Assembly (NCBI RefSeq): GCF_002042885.1
Contig: NZ_MVFY01000009.1
Location: 124,001 to 188,000, forward strand
Direction: 5' to 3'
DNA from: Citrobacter portucalensis
GTDB taxonomy: Bacteria > Pseudomonadota > Gammaproteobacteria > Enterobacterales > Enterobacteriaceae
Length of the DNA: 64,000 bases
The notes under the pieces are model-generated. The model saw only the letters and a program-made list of their open reading frames with translations. It was not told the origin of the DNA and searched no databases. A program made the translations under genes and the position numbers. This document shows, one piece after another, positions 17,967 to 26,809 of the stretch. How positions within the stretch are numbered: position 1 is the first letter of the stretch; each line of letters begins with the position of its first letter.

Positions 17967-19121
17967 TTAATTACGCTTGAGTTTTAATGTCACCATCAAC
18001 ATGACAAAGATAATTAAATACAACACCGGTATTGCGTACATAATTTTCTGCAATCCCATTGTTTTTTCCATGAGCGCGCTGATCGCCGGACTAAACATGG
18101 CCCCGGCACTGCCGCTAATTAAAATATAAGAAACGTTCTGACTGCTCGCACGCTTCACGAAAGAAACACCATAGGCAATAAATGAGTTATACAGCGCAGC
18201 ACAGACAAACCCGTAACTGTATGCCAGATAATCAAGCCCAGAGATATTATCCTTCGTGACGATAATTGTGGTAATGATGCTAGCCAGCAAAATAATACTT
18301 AGCAGGAAATAATGTATCTTCACCCGAGAAACAATGACGGTTGATACTAATGCCCCGACCAGCGCAGCGCCCCAGTATTGCGTAATAATATTTCCTGCTT
18401 CTTCAAAGGGAATGCCAAATTTGTTCTTCACAAATAATGGTGCCCAGGTCAGGAAGGTGTACAGCGCCAGCATACCTAAGAACAGGCCAATGCCTCCGCT
18501 GATGATCCCTGGATTCCACTCCGATTTTACCTTGTCTGTCCGATCTGCCGTGGGCGCCGTCTCGCAGGCAGTAAAGCGGGTGAGCGCCACAACGCCCAGC
18601 GTGAGTAAGGCCACCATACCTACGCTCAGATAGCTGTAACTCCACGACATATTGTGCGTCAGGGCGAAGGTCGTGATCAGCGGAAAAACCACGCCCGCAA
18701 CGTTGAAAGTGGCGTCCTGCACCACCAGCATCGTACTTTGAATACGATCCTGCCAGACCGATACCACAATCGTTCCCGCCACGCACAGACCGATCCCACC
18801 GCAAAAACCCACCAGGGTCATGGCGACCATCACTGGCCATAAACCAGGGCTTAAATGCATTGCCAGAGCGCAAAGGAACACTATCGAATAGATAATGAGC
18901 GTCATACGCTTCACACCGATTTTCTCAATCAGGAAAAAGGCGGCGATAGTGCCGGCTAATGCTCCACCATTGAGCAACGAAAATATCGAAGCAACGGTAT
19001 TCACATCGGCGCCGTAGCGTACTGCAATCGGTTCGATTAGCATACCGAACTGACTGGCAAACCCTGCCATAATAAAATTTGCCAGAAAACTAATCAGCGT
19101 AAGTGCTATTTTATTCTTCAT
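17967..19121 (-). CDS. MFS transporter, TsgA-like
   Basis: A 384-residue permease with about twelve transmembrane segments. The N-terminal half (ISFLANFIMAGFASQFGMLIEPIAVRYG, FSLLNGGALAGTIAAFFLIEKIGVKRM) and the mid-protein pattern resemble the TsgA branch of the major facilitator superfamily by eye. It lies between the purine nucleoside phosphorylase gene and the Tsx-like channel, so a nucleoside or nucleobase is the likely substrate. That assignment is inference from context; TsgA itself has no settled substrate. Confidence 0.82.
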   Translation of the reverse strand: MKNKIALTLISFLANFIMAGFASQFGMLIEPIAVRYGADVNTVASIFSLLNGGALAGTIAAFFLIEKIGVKRMTLIIYSIVFLCALAMHLSPGLWPVMVAMTLVGFCGGIGLCVAGTIVVSVWQDRIQSTMLVVQDATFNVAGVVFPLITTFALTHNMSWSYSYLSVGMVALLTLGVVALTRFTACETAPTADRTDKVKSEWNPGIISGGIGLFLGMLALYTFLTWAPLFVKNKFGIPFEEAGNIITQYWGAALVGALVSTVIVSRVKIHYFLLSIILLASIITTIIVTKDNISGLDYLAYSYGFVCAALYNSFIAYGVSFVKRASSQNVSYILISGSAGAMFSPAISALMEKTMGLQKIMYAIPVLYLIIFVMLMVTLKLKRN

Positions 19122-19159
19122 ATAATGCCATCTCTGATTGGTTCAATTAAAATCCGGAA

Positions 19160-19867
19160 CTAAGCGGTAACAGCAGTATTTAGCGCCAGCTCAATCATGT
19201 TGTTAAAGGTCAATTGCCGTTCTTCTGCGGTTGTTTCTTCTCCGGTCAGGCAATGATCGGAGACAGTTAAAATAGCCAGCGCTTCAATATTAAACTGATG
19301 CGCTAAAGCGTATAAGCCTGCTACTTCCATATCTACACCCAGCACACCGAATTTTTCCAGTGCCGGTATTAAATTCTCGTCAGGATCGTAATAAAGATCG
19401 CCGCTAAAAACATTGCCGACTTTAATATCGATACCGGCCTTCTGTGCCAGCGTCCACGCCTGCTGCAATAATGGGAAATAGGCGGATGTTGCCATCGCAT
19501 AGCCTGCGCTACGTTTTAAATTTGTGACTGAATCCGTTCCGGCGGCGACGGCCAGGATAATATCGCGCATTTTGACATGATGTTGTGTTGCCCCTAAACT
19601 GCCGACGCGAATAATTCTTTGCACACCAAAATCATGTACCAGTTCATGGGCATAAAGCGTCATTGAAGGAATGCCCATTCCATGTCCCATCACCGAAACA
19701 GGTTGCCCAAAATATAAACCGGTATAACCCAGCATATTACGTACATTGGTGACTTCGCGGTAATCCATTAGATAATTTTCGGCAATAAATTTAGCGCGGA
19801 GCGGATCGCCCGGCATAATAACGGTTGGAGCGAAATCACCTGGCTTGGCATTAATATGTGCAGTCAT
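19160..19867 (-). CDS. DeoD-type purine nucleoside phosphorylase
   Basis: A 235-residue enzyme of the hexameric PNP family (phosphorolysis of purine nucleosides to base plus ribose-1-phosphate). Motifs: PGDPLRAKFIAE (phosphate), GHGMGIPSMTLY, IIRVGSLGAT (phosphate serine), DMEVAGLYALA (ribose site) and TVSDHCLTGEETTAEERQ carrying the catalytic Asp. It is well diverged from housekeeping DeoD as I recall it (for example VGSLGA for VGSCGA, TSAYFPLLQ in the variable part), so it is a paralogue rather than the deo-operon gene. AGGAATT precedes the ATG. It is first in a minus-strand run with the MFS and Tsx-like genes. Confidence 0.92.
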   Translation of the reverse strand: MTAHINAKPGDFAPTVIMPGDPLRAKFIAENYLMDYREVTNVRNMLGYTGLYFGQPVSVMGHGMGIPSMTLYAHELVHDFGVQRIIRVGSLGATQHHVKMRDIILAVAAGTDSVTNLKRSAGYAMATSAYFPLLQQAWTLAQKAGIDIKVGNVFSGDLYYDPDENLIPALEKFGVLGVDMEVAGLYALAHQFNIEALAILTVSDHCLTGEETTAEERQLTFNNMIELALNTAVTA

Positions 19868-19934
19868 AACAATTCCTGAATTATGGGTATTGAAGATATG
19901 CAGGGATTGTAACCAGACGTTTGTGAGGTGATTG

Positions 19935-19979
19935 AGGACAAAAGTCCTGCTCAGAGGATCGGCCTCTCATTTTTGAGAG
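19935..19979 (-). promoter_or_regulatory. Paired inverted repeats upstream of the deoD-like gene
   Basis: Two short palindromes lie 68-112 bases before the deoD-like start: AGGAC-AAAA-GTCCT (19935-19948) and CTCTCA-TTTT-TGAGAG (19964-19979). They are candidate operators for the nucleoside module. No known consensus (CRP, FNR, DeoR, CytR) fits well. Confidence 0.4.
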
Positions 19980-20030
19980 TTAGTGTTGTAGTGCCCCCCG
20001 CAATACAGGCTGGGAACACGTCAGAGATTG

Positions 20031-20387
20031 TCAGGGCTTGTCGACCCTTCCGAACAGTAACATAGTGTAATGGGTGTTTATTTTACCGCTGCGCTTACCG
20101 TCGGTGCCGAAATAGCGGTCATCCCGACACAAACGTTCGTTGGTGTCACAAAACAGGCCACCGCGGAATGTAAAAGCCGAGGTATCGAACTGTCCGGCAG
20201 CTGCCAGTTTTTCGCCCTGCTGCTTGCCAAGATATTTCGAGGTCAACGCCACCGACAAACCGTGTTCATCGGCACAGATGGTTTTATCGCACAATACGCC
20301 CGGCGCTGGAGTGTTTAGCCCAGTCGTTGCTGCGTACGCCGACAATGACAGAATGCTTAGCGCCAGCAAGGTGCCAACTTTTATCAT
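20031..20387 (-). CDS. YcgJ-like exported protein
   Basis: A 118-residue secreted protein. Two adjacent ATGs are possible (20390, 20387). The second is 6 bases from GGAG and fits better. A signal peptide (MIKVGTLLALSILSLSAYA) precedes ATTGLNTPAPGVLCDKTICADEHGLS. Four cysteines (VLCDKTIC, GLFCDTNERLC) should form two disulfides. It resembles the E. coli YcgJ family from memory (GLNTPAPGV-C-K-CAD). Function is unknown. It diverges from gtrA across a 212-base gap. Confidence 0.75.
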   Translation of the reverse strand: MIKVGTLLALSILSLSAYAATTGLNTPAPGVLCDKTICADEHGLSVALTSKYLGKQQGEKLAAAGQFDTSAFTFRGGLFCDTNERLCRDDRYFGTDGKRSGKINTHYTMLLFGRVDKP

Positions 20388-20599
20388 CATAATCTCCTTA
20401 TATCAGCTGACTTGCGCCAATATAAAGCAAAAAGCGGGGGCTTTCGGCAACCTATTCTTACAGATAACGTGGCTGTAGCATTTACAGCCCCTTAATCATC
20501 CCCAAATGACTCTGCTTACTGCGCTGACTGGCGTCAACATGTCGATCTGGTTTTACATCAATGTTAAACTCCCTTTCTTCCTGTTCAGCATTTTTAATC

Positions 20600-20962
20600 A
20601 TGATAAAACTACTTTCTCGCTACATTTCTGTCGGAATCGTAAACACGGCATTGCATTGGGCCGTGTTCGGCATCATGGTGTACATCATGAAAAATGACCA
20701 AGCTGTGAGCAATGTAGTGGCATTCTTATGCGCAGTAACATTTTCATTTTTTGCTAACGCAAAATTCACCTTCAATGCAAAAGCCACCAGCAGAGGATAC
20801 ATACTGTTTGTTGGTTTTATGGGGTTGTTGAGTTTCATCTCCGGTCAGATTTCCGATCGCTTTAACATTTCCCCACTCATAACGCTGATTGAGTTCTCCT
20901 CAATCAGCTTAGTATGTGGGTTTGTATACTCTAAATTTGTTGTTTTTAGGGATCCGAAATGA
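20600..20962 (+). CDS. gtrA: GtrA-family bactoprenol-linked glucose flippase
   Basis: A 120-residue membrane protein with four hydrophobic segments and the GtrA hallmarks: FISVG-like start ([20 protein letters not shown]), a conserved FFANAKFTF, and a C-terminal VYSKFVVF. GtrA flips undecaprenyl-phosphate-glucose to the periplasmic face. The ATG at 20600 is chosen; 13 upstream in-frame codons lack family similarity. Its stop overlaps the gtrB start (ATGA). The cluster is AT-rich relative to both flanks. Confidence 0.93.
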   Translation: MIKLLSRYISVGIVNTALHWAVFGIMVYIMKNDQAVSNVVAFLCAVTFSFFANAKFTFNAKATSRGYILFVGFMGLLSFISGQISDRFNISPLITLIEFSSISLVCGFVYSKFVVFRDPK

Positions 20963-21882
20963 AAATTTCTCTGATAGTGCCAGTCTTCAATGAAGAAGAT
21001 ACAATACCTATTTTCTACAAGACGGTGCGAGGATACGAAGAACTAAAAAAGTACGATGTTGAAATTGTGTTTATCAACGACGGTAGCAAAGATGCTACAG
21101 AATCAATTATTAATGCCCTTGCCTTATCTGATTCGCTCGTTGTTCCCGTTTCATTCACACGTAATTTTGGAAAAGAAGCCGCCATATTTGCAGGACTGGA
21201 ATGTTCCACTGGCGAAGCCGTTATCCCAATCGATGTCGACCTACAGGATCCAATTGAAACAATTCCATTGATGATAAATAAATGGTTATCGGGTGCAGAT
21301 ATTGTACTGGCAAAGCGTGCGGACCGTTCTACAGATGGCAAACTTAAGCGAAAAACCGCTGAATGGTTCTATAAATTGCACAATAAAATAAGCGACCCGA
21401 AGATCGAAGAGAACGTTGGTGACTTCAGACTCATGTCCCGCGATGTCGTAGAAAATATCAAACTCATGCCGGAACGTAATCTCTTTATGAAGGGCGTTCT
21501 TAGCTGGGTTGGAGGTCGTACTGACGTAGTGGAGTACACTCGAGCAGGCCGCATAGCCGGTAAATCAAAGTTTAATGGCTGGAAATTGTGGAATCTCGCA
21601 CTCGAAGGTATTACCAGTTTTTCAACGTTCCCACTCCGAATTTGGACTTACATTGGTTTTTTTGTCGCCACTTTATCCTTCTTATTCGGCGCATGGATGA
21701 TTATAGACAAAATATTTTGGGGCAATCCGGTAGCGGGATATCCATCTATTATTGTTTCAATTCTTTTCCTGGGCGGTATTCAGTTAATTGGAATCGGTGT
21801 ACTCGGGGAGTACATAGGTAGAATATATATTGAAACCAAACAAAGACCGCGCTACATAGTTAAAAAACAAGATGGGATTTAA
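20959..21882 (+). CDS. gtrB: Bactoprenol glucosyltransferase GtrB
   Basis: A 307-residue family-2 glycosyltransferase that makes undecaprenyl-phosphate-glucose from UDP-glucose at the cytoplasmic face. The GT-A fold opens with [20 protein letters not shown]. The metal/nucleotide motif is PIDVDLQDP, and the acceptor region has [13 protein letters not shown]. Two C-terminal transmembrane segments ([41 protein letters not shown]) anchor it. It is coupled to gtrA by a 4-base overlap and leads into the serotype-specific third gene. Confidence 0.95.
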   Translation: MKISLIVPVFNEEDTIPIFYKTVRGYEELKKYDVEIVFINDGSKDATESIINALALSDSLVVPVSFTRNFGKEAAIFAGLECSTGEAVIPIDVDLQDPIETIPLMINKWLSGADIVLAKRADRSTDGKLKRKTAEWFYKLHNKISDPKIEENVGDFRLMSRDVVENIKLMPERNLFMKGVLSWVGGRTDVVEYTRAGRIAGKSKFNGWKLWNLALEGITSFSTFPLRIWTYIGFFVATLSFLFGAWMIIDKIFWGNPVAGYPSIIVSILFLGGIQLIGIGVLGEYIGRIYIETKQRPRYIVKKQDGI

Positions 21883-21883
21883 C

Positions 21884-23326
21884 ATGTTTTCTAAATTCGA
21901 TAAAAAATTATTTTTTATTTATTCAGGACTGGCTCTCCTATTTATTTACCCTTTAATTCAAGCTGGAATATATTATAGAGATGATTTAGACAGATCGATC
22001 ACTGGAAACTACGGCTGGCGAGGTTTAGGTCGACCTTTTGCGGATGTTATAGCAAGAATTTTTTCTGCAAGTGGGCACTACAATCTTGATTTATTTCCTT
22101 ATACCATGATCGCGTCCTGCATTCTCTTAGGAGCATCTTCACTTGCACTTAGTAAACATTTGATTAAATCAGATGTACCTAACGCTAAAATGGTTGCCGC
22201 ACTTTTAATATTCAACCCATTTATCCTGCAAAATATCGCTTATAGATACGATAGTCTGGGAATGTCTATTTCCTTTTTCGTGGCTGTAGTGGCATATACA
22301 TACCAAAATAGAAACTTGACACTAGAGATAGCAATAAAGTTGATAGCGGGTGTATTATCCTTAACATTGTATCAACCGTGTGCAAATATTTTCATCGGTT
22401 TGCTAGCTGTTGACGTAATAATTATCGCAATAAAAAAACAGGCACATATCAAAGAATCGGTAATATTTTTATTTAAAAAAACAATTTTATTTATCTCATT
22501 TTATCTTATCTACATGATTTTCTTCTCTCCAAAACACAACTCGCGCTCAGAGTTAATATCTTTGGATAAGGGAGGATTTGAGCACCTAATCGGAACATTA
22601 ACCTCTTTAAAAGCAATAACCCTTTCATATTTTTACCACCCTGTTTACATTTACTTTGCTATTCCGATACTAATTGGCCTGGTGTTTATGCTCATTTCTT
22701 ATCGCACAAACATAGGGAGTATAGTATCCTTTATTTTATATAGTGGATTGTCTTTTTTAATATTCATTATATCTCTTATGGGGCCAACTATATTACTTCA
22801 GGATGCACCGGTACTCCCCCGTACCTTAGTATCATTTTCAGTCATATTGGTTATAATTGCTATACCCATTATGCATTTTGCTCCACGCTTTAAATATGCA
22901 GCATTGATACCGGTTATTGCTTCACTTGCTTTTAGTGCTCAACTAAGCAACACAATGAAATCACAACAAGAATACGAAGATTTTGTTTTTAACATGATTG
23001 CGCAAGATATTGCCAAACATAAAAACATCGTATCTATTGGTACTGTAGGTCAACTAAATATAAATGAAAGAGCAAAGCTAATAGTAGAGAGCAAACCGCT
23101 CATAGGTTACTTCGTTTTCCCAGCCACTGAATTCTTAGCGTCCTTTCAATTGATCAATAAAGGATTAACACAAACACGACATGGTTATACTGATGTGAAT
23201 GAAAGCAAAAATCAATTTGCAGATATGATTAACAAAGGAATTAAACCTGTATCATCTAATGAATATTATTCATTATTCATCTCAGATAACACCGCTATCG
23301 TCTACTTAGGTAAATTTAACAATTAA
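21884..23326 (+). CDS. GtrII-type O-antigen glucosyltransferase (serotype-specific)
   Basis: About 480 residues with 9-11 hydrophobic segments. The N-terminal periplasmic loop contains YYRDDLDRSITGNYGWRG followed by LGRPFADVI, the DD...R...GRP pattern of the GtrII family, which transfers glucose from the lipid carrier to the O-antigen. The C-terminal soluble tail ends with SNEYYSLFISDNTAIVYLGKF. The ATG at 21884 lies just after the gtrB stop; an in-frame ATG at 21872 overlaps it. The AT bias is the strongest of the window, a sign of transfer. The specific sugar linkage cannot be read from sequence. Confidence 0.87.
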   Translation: MFSKFDKKLFFIYSGLALLFIYPLIQAGIYYRDDLDRSITGNYGWRGLGRPFADVIARIFSASGHYNLDLFPYTMIASCILLGASSLALSKHLIKSDVPNAKMVAALLIFNPFILQNIAYRYDSLGMSISFFVAVVAYTYQNRNLTLEIAIKLIAGVLSLTLYQPCANIFIGLLAVDVIIIAIKKQAHIKESVIFLFKKTILFISFYLIYMIFFSPKHNSRSELISLDKGGFEHLIGTLTSLKAITLSYFYHPVYIYFAIPILIGLVFMLISYRTNIGSIVSFILYSGLSFLIFIISLMGPTILLQDAPVLPRTLVSFSVILVIIAIPIMHFAPRFKYAALIPVIASLAFSAQLSNTMKSQQEYEDFVFNMIAQDIAKHKNIVSIGTVGQLNINERAKLIVESKPLIGYFVFPATEFLASFQLINKGLTQTRHGYTDVNESKNQFADMINKGIKPVSSNEYYSLFISDNTAIVYLGKFNN

Positions 23327-23333
23327 CGATTAC

Positions 23334-23369
23334 AAGCCCTCACACCTAAATGTGGAGGGCTTTGTTTTT
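23334..23369 (+). terminator. Terminator of the gtr cluster
   Basis: AAGCCCTC and GAGGGCTT pair, with inner CAC/GTG, followed by TTGTTTTT, 8 bases past the gtrC-type stop. Confidence 0.85.
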
Positions 23370-23427
23370 GAAGAAGTTTCTACACCAGTCATTTCAAGTG
23401 ATATCAGGGATTACCATAGCTCACTCA

Positions 23428-23453
23428 GGCTGGGCTGGGCTGGGCTGGGCTGG
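23428..23453 (+). repeat. Pentanucleotide tandem repeat (GGCTG)x5
   Basis: Five uninterrupted copies of GGCTG plus one G, between the gtr terminator and tRNA-Ser. It lies inside a 66-codon frame (23350-23550) with no recognised homology and no good ribosome-binding site. It is a possible slippage site; function unknown. Confidence 0.85.
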
Positions 23454-23565
23454 AAAATATGATGGCTGCTTACGTTATTCAGTTTACTTGCCAAATATAG
23501 AGCATGTAATGCGCTTCGGCACCACCGACATTCACGACACCCTGTTTTAAATCTTTCTCAAAAGC

Positions 23566-23592
23566 AAAAAGGGGTTACCTTTCGGTAACCCC
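23566..23592 (-). terminator. Terminator of tRNA-Ser
   Basis: On the minus strand GGGGTTACC-GAAA-GGTAACCCC is followed by five T, 11 bases past the tRNA 3' end. Nine perfect pairs with a GNRA tetraloop. Confidence 0.93.
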
Positions 23593-23602
23593 TCTTCATG
23601 TT

Positions 23603-23690
23603 TGGCGGAAGCGTAGAGATTCGAACTCTAGAACCCTTTCGGGTCGCCGGTTTTCAAGACCGGTGCCTTCAACCGCTCGGCCACGCTTCC
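23603..23690 (-). tRNA. serT: tRNA-Ser(UGA)
   Basis: 88 bases including encoded CCA. The acceptor arm GGAAGCG pairs with CGCTTCC; the D-arm GCCGAGCGGTTGAAGGC is typical. The anticodon loop CTTGAAA gives UGA. A long class II variable arm (CGACCCGAAAGGGTTCT) and GTTCGAATC T-loop are present. It matches E. coli serT, which lies beside yccA. tRNA-Ser genes are common integration sites, relevant to the adjacent gtr cluster. Confidence 0.98.
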
Positions 23691-23832
23691 AATGAGGCGC
23701 ACTATAAACATCCCGAACGGACCTGTAAAGCATCAATGTGTTCGTTTGCCTGAAAAACAGCCAAAATGTTGTTAATCGACTGAAATAACAACAAATTGAC
23801 CATTTATTCAGCACGAATACCGGCTATAGCGC

Positions 23833-25461
23833 TTAATGTTTTTTGATGTACATATCTTTGGTGTAGTAATTTCCCCGGTTATCCGGCGCAAATCCCCCCA
23901 CCCACGGCTTCACCAGATGCGTGCGGACATAGTGGTAAACCGGAATCGCGGGCACATCCTCACCTAAAAGGTCTTCAGCCTGCTGATAGTATTTGCCGCG
24001 TTCTTCCAGTGAACTTGCTTTTGCCGCATTACGCATCGCTTCATCAAAGGCGGGGTTACTGTACTTGGTGGTGTTCTCGCTATCACCGGTCCGGAAGATA
24101 TTGAGGAAACTTGAAGCATCATCATAGTCGGCTATCCACGCATAGCGCACGACGTCAAAATTACCGGTGTGCATAGTGTCCAGCATGGTTTTCCATTCCT
24201 GGTTTTGCAGCTTCGCCTCGACGCCAAGGTTTTTCTTCCACATCGACGATGCGGCAATCGCAATACGCTGGTGCGTTTCGAAGGTGTTGTAGAGCAGATT
24301 TAAGCTAAGCGGATGCTCAGAACCAAAACCGGCTTCAGTCAGCAGTTTTTTGGCTTCAGCAATACGTTTTTCGAGCGGCCATGACGCATACTCCGGCGCA
24401 TGCAGTTTCACCCCACCTATTTCCGGCTGGCTGATAACCCACGCTGCTCGCTGCCCCTGCCCCATCACCTTTTGCGCAATGATGTCTTTATCCAACGCCA
24501 TATTCAGCGCCCGGCGCACGCGCGGATCATTAAACGGCGCGCGGGTTGTATTGAACTGATAGTAATACGTTGAAAGCTGAGGCGAGACATGCAGTTCATC
24601 CCCCATCGTCTTTTTCAGTTGCGCGAACTGATTAACCGGTACGCTATACACTATGTCGATTTCACCGGCCTTATAGCGATTTATGTCAGCCGACTCTGAG
24701 CTAATGGGCAAATAAGTAACTTTATTAATAACCGTATGCCGATCGTCCCAGTAATGTGGATTACGCTCGGCAACGATGCGCTCATTAACCACCCACTGCG
24801 ATAATTTGTACGGCCCGCTGCTGACAAAATGCTCTGGCCGGGTCCACTTATCGCCAAAACGACCTATCAACACTTTATCCAGCGGGACCAGAGATGGATG
24901 CGCCAGCATCGCCAGAAACGCCGCCGTCGGTTGCGTCAGGGTAATTTCCAGCGTGGTATCATCCAGGGCTTTGACTCCCAGCGTGGCGGGATCTTTTTTC
25001 CCCTGGGCAATATCAACCGCGTTCGCAACGTGCATGTTGCCCAGATACGAAGCATAAGGTGAAGCCGTTTGCGGCGAAACCAGACGCTGCCAGCTCCAGA
25101 CGACATCCTGTGCGGTAATAGCAGATCCATCTGACCAGGTTATGCCCGGGCGTAAATGGAAGGTCCAGACAGTGTTGCCTTTATTCTCCCAGGACGCGGC
25201 TAGACGGGGTTCGATAGACCCATCTTGCTTGACAGCAACCAGACCGTCGAACATATCGCTGATTAAATTAAACTCAACGTTGCTTTCAACTTTATGCGGA
25301 TCCAGAGATGCCGGCTCACTGCCGTTGTTTCTGACCAGTTCCTGTTTTTCTGCCAGTAGTGTTCCTGCGGGAACATTTGCCGCCCTCGCCGCGCCGTTTA
25401 TAGACATCAAACAGACAGTCAACAGCGTAAACGTCAATATCTTCGGTTTATGTTGAATCAT
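23833..25461 (-). CDS. OppA-like periplasmic oligopeptide-binding protein
   Basis: A 542-residue extracellular solute-binding protein family 5 member. The signal peptide ends about residue 27 (GAARA, then ANVPAG). Visible motifs are NNGSEPASLDPHKVESN near the N-terminus, the LRPGITWSDGSAITAQDVVWSWQRLV family signature, FVSSGPYKLSQW, and a C-terminal AIPVYHYVRTHLVKPWVGG. It resembles OppA/MppA closely, but no permease or ATPase genes adjoin, so it must either use another Opp-type transporter or act alone. It occupies the serT-yccA interval, where E. coli has hyaABCDEF and neighbours. Confidence 0.92.
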   Translation of the reverse strand: MIQHKPKILTFTLLTVCLMSINGAARAANVPAGTLLAEKQELVRNNGSEPASLDPHKVESNVEFNLISDMFDGLVAVKQDGSIEPRLAASWENKGNTVWTFHLRPGITWSDGSAITAQDVVWSWQRLVSPQTASPYASYLGNMHVANAVDIAQGKKDPATLGVKALDDTTLEITLTQPTAAFLAMLAHPSLVPLDKVLIGRFGDKWTRPEHFVSSGPYKLSQWVVNERIVAERNPHYWDDRHTVINKVTYLPISSESADINRYKAGEIDIVYSVPVNQFAQLKKTMGDELHVSPQLSTYYYQFNTTRAPFNDPRVRRALNMALDKDIIAQKVMGQGQRAAWVISQPEIGGVKLHAPEYASWPLEKRIAEAKKLLTEAGFGSEHPLSLNLLYNTFETHQRIAIAASSMWKKNLGVEAKLQNQEWKTMLDTMHTGNFDVVRYAWIADYDDASSFLNIFRTGDSENTTKYSNPAFDEAMRNAAKASSLEERGKYYQQAEDLLGEDVPAIPVYHYVRTHLVKPWVGGFAPDNRGNYYTKDMYIKKH

Positions 25462-25731
25462 TCCCTTTACCTTATTGCTCTGTTTTATGTAGACACCGAT
25501 GTCACTGTCAGAGAGATTCAGGAATAACGCAATATTTTTCAGTTACCTGGTAGATAGCGATCTGACATTTTTGCACATACAGTGCTAACATCTAATTCGG
25601 GAACTTTTGTTGAAATAATATGCTTAAGTCTGGCGGGCTAAAATGCGTAAAGATGGGTAAAACCGCTGTGTCATTCCCCTTGATTTCATTATCCTCCATC
25701 ATTAATTACATCTGTCATAAGAGAGTGACTC

Positions 25732-26391
25732 ATGGATCGTATTATTAGTTCTTCGCGCGAGCGTACATCGCTACTCAGCACGCATAAGGTGCTGCGCAAT
25801 ACCTATTTCCTGCTCAGCCTGACGCTGGCGTTTTCAGCGATCACCGCAACCGCCAGTACCGTACTGATGTTACCTTCTCCGGGACTTATCCTGACGCTGG
25901 TGGGTATGTATGGTCTGATGTTCCTGACCTATAAAACGGCAGATAAACCGGTTGGTATTTTGTCAGCGTTCGCCTTCACTGGCTTCCTGGGCTACATCTT
26001 GGGACCGATGCTGAATACATACCTGTCCGCAGGCATGGGTGATGTTATCGCCATGGCGCTGGGCGGTACGGCGCTGGTCTTCTTCAGCTGCTCAGCCTAT
26101 GTGCTGACCACGCGTAAAGATATGTCCTTCCTCGGCGGTATGCTGATGGCGGGTGTTGTAGTGGTGTTGATTGGTATGGTTGCCAATATCTTCCTGCAAC
26201 TGCCAGCATTACATCTGGCAATCAGCGCGGTGTTCATTCTGATTTCTTCAGGCGCAATCCTGTTTGAAACCAGCAATATCATCCGCGGCGGTGAAACCAA
26301 CTATATTCGTGCCACCGTTAGCCTGTATGTTTCGCTGTACAACATCTTCGTCAGCCTGCTGAGTATTCTGGGCTTCGCCAGCCGCGATTAA
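25732..26391 (+). CDS. yccA: FtsH modulator YccA (BI-1 family)
   Basis: A 219-residue inner-membrane protein, the same length as in E. coli, with seven hydrophobic segments and the Bax-inhibitor-1 family pattern ([14 protein letters not shown]-terminal [29 protein letters not shown]). YccA is a substrate and modulator of the FtsH protease and protects jammed SecY. The N-terminal tail [25 protein letters not shown] is the cytosolic part FtsH grips. A strong terminator follows. Confidence 0.97.
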   Translation: MDRIISSSRERTSLLSTHKVLRNTYFLLSLTLAFSAITATASTVLMLPSPGLILTLVGMYGLMFLTYKTADKPVGILSAFAFTGFLGYILGPMLNTYLSAGMGDVIAMALGGTALVFFSCSAYVLTTRKDMSFLGGMLMAGVVVVLIGMVANIFLQLPALHLAISAVFILISSGAILFETSNIIRGGETNYIRATVSLYVSLYNIFVSLLSILGFASRD

Positions 26392-26411
26392 GATGTCCAC
26401 ACGCATTATCC

Positions 26412-26440
26412 AGCCCCGCTTATGCGGGGCTTTCTTTTTT
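26412..26440 (+). terminator. Terminator of yccA
   Basis: AGCCCCGC-TTAT-GCGGGGCT, eight perfect pairs, followed by TTCTTTTTT. Confidence 0.93.
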
Positions 26441-26479
26441 GGTAAACTGCCGCCAGTTTGACTAACGCAGTGACGAATT

Positions 26480-26809
26480 ATGTTGATCTTTGAAGGTAAA
26501 GAAATCAGTACCGATAGCGAAGGCTATCTGAAAGATACCACGCTGTGGAGCGAGGCGCTGGCGGAGAGAATCGCCGAAAACGAAGGCATTACGCTCTCCG
26601 CGGAACACTGGGAAGTGGTGCGTTTTGTCCGCGAGTTTTATCTGGAGTTTAATACCTCCCCCGCTATCCGTATGCTGGTAAAAGCAATGGCCAACAAGTT
26701 TGGCGAAGAGAAAGGCAACAGCCGTTATCTCTACCGCCTGTTCCCGAAAGGTCCGGCCAAGCAGGCGACTAAAATTGCCGGCCTGCCGAAACCGGTGAAA
26801 TGTATTTAA
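26480..26809 (+). CDS. tusE: tRNA 2-thiouridine sulfurtransferase TusE
   Basis: A 109-residue DsrC-family protein, the final sulfur carrier from TusBCD to MnmA for wobble 2-thiouridine. The catalytic cysteine is the penultimate residue (KPVKCI, Cys108). The core carries LTSAEHW-like [18 protein letters not shown] and the arm [24 protein letters not shown]. Its stop overlaps the yccX stop on the opposite strand by 4 bases. Confidence 0.97.
   Translation: MLIFEGKEISTDSEGYLKDTTLWSEALAERIAENEGITLSAEHWEVVRFVREFYLEFNTSPAIRMLVKAMANKFGEEKGNSRYLYRLFPKGPAKQATKIAGLPKPVKCI

Noticed and set aside
20391-20599. OxyR/Dam-type phase-variation region (paired GATC sites) upstream of gtrA
   Set aside because: Only one GATC is present in the region (near 20542), whereas the known switch needs several spaced GATC sites overlapping OxyR half-sites.
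23350-23550. 66-codon frame containing the GGCTG repeat as a gene
   Set aside because: It starts inside the gtr terminator, lacks a ribosome-binding site, and the repeat translates to Gly-Trp-Ala-Gly-Leu without any family pattern. Kept only as a repeat.
20031-23690. Prophage attachment-site duplication of the tRNA-Ser 3' end left of the gtr cluster
   Set aside because: I scanned the sequence left of gtrA for a copy of the tRNA 3' end (GGCGGAAGCGTAGAGATTCG) and saw none, and there are no integrase fragments.
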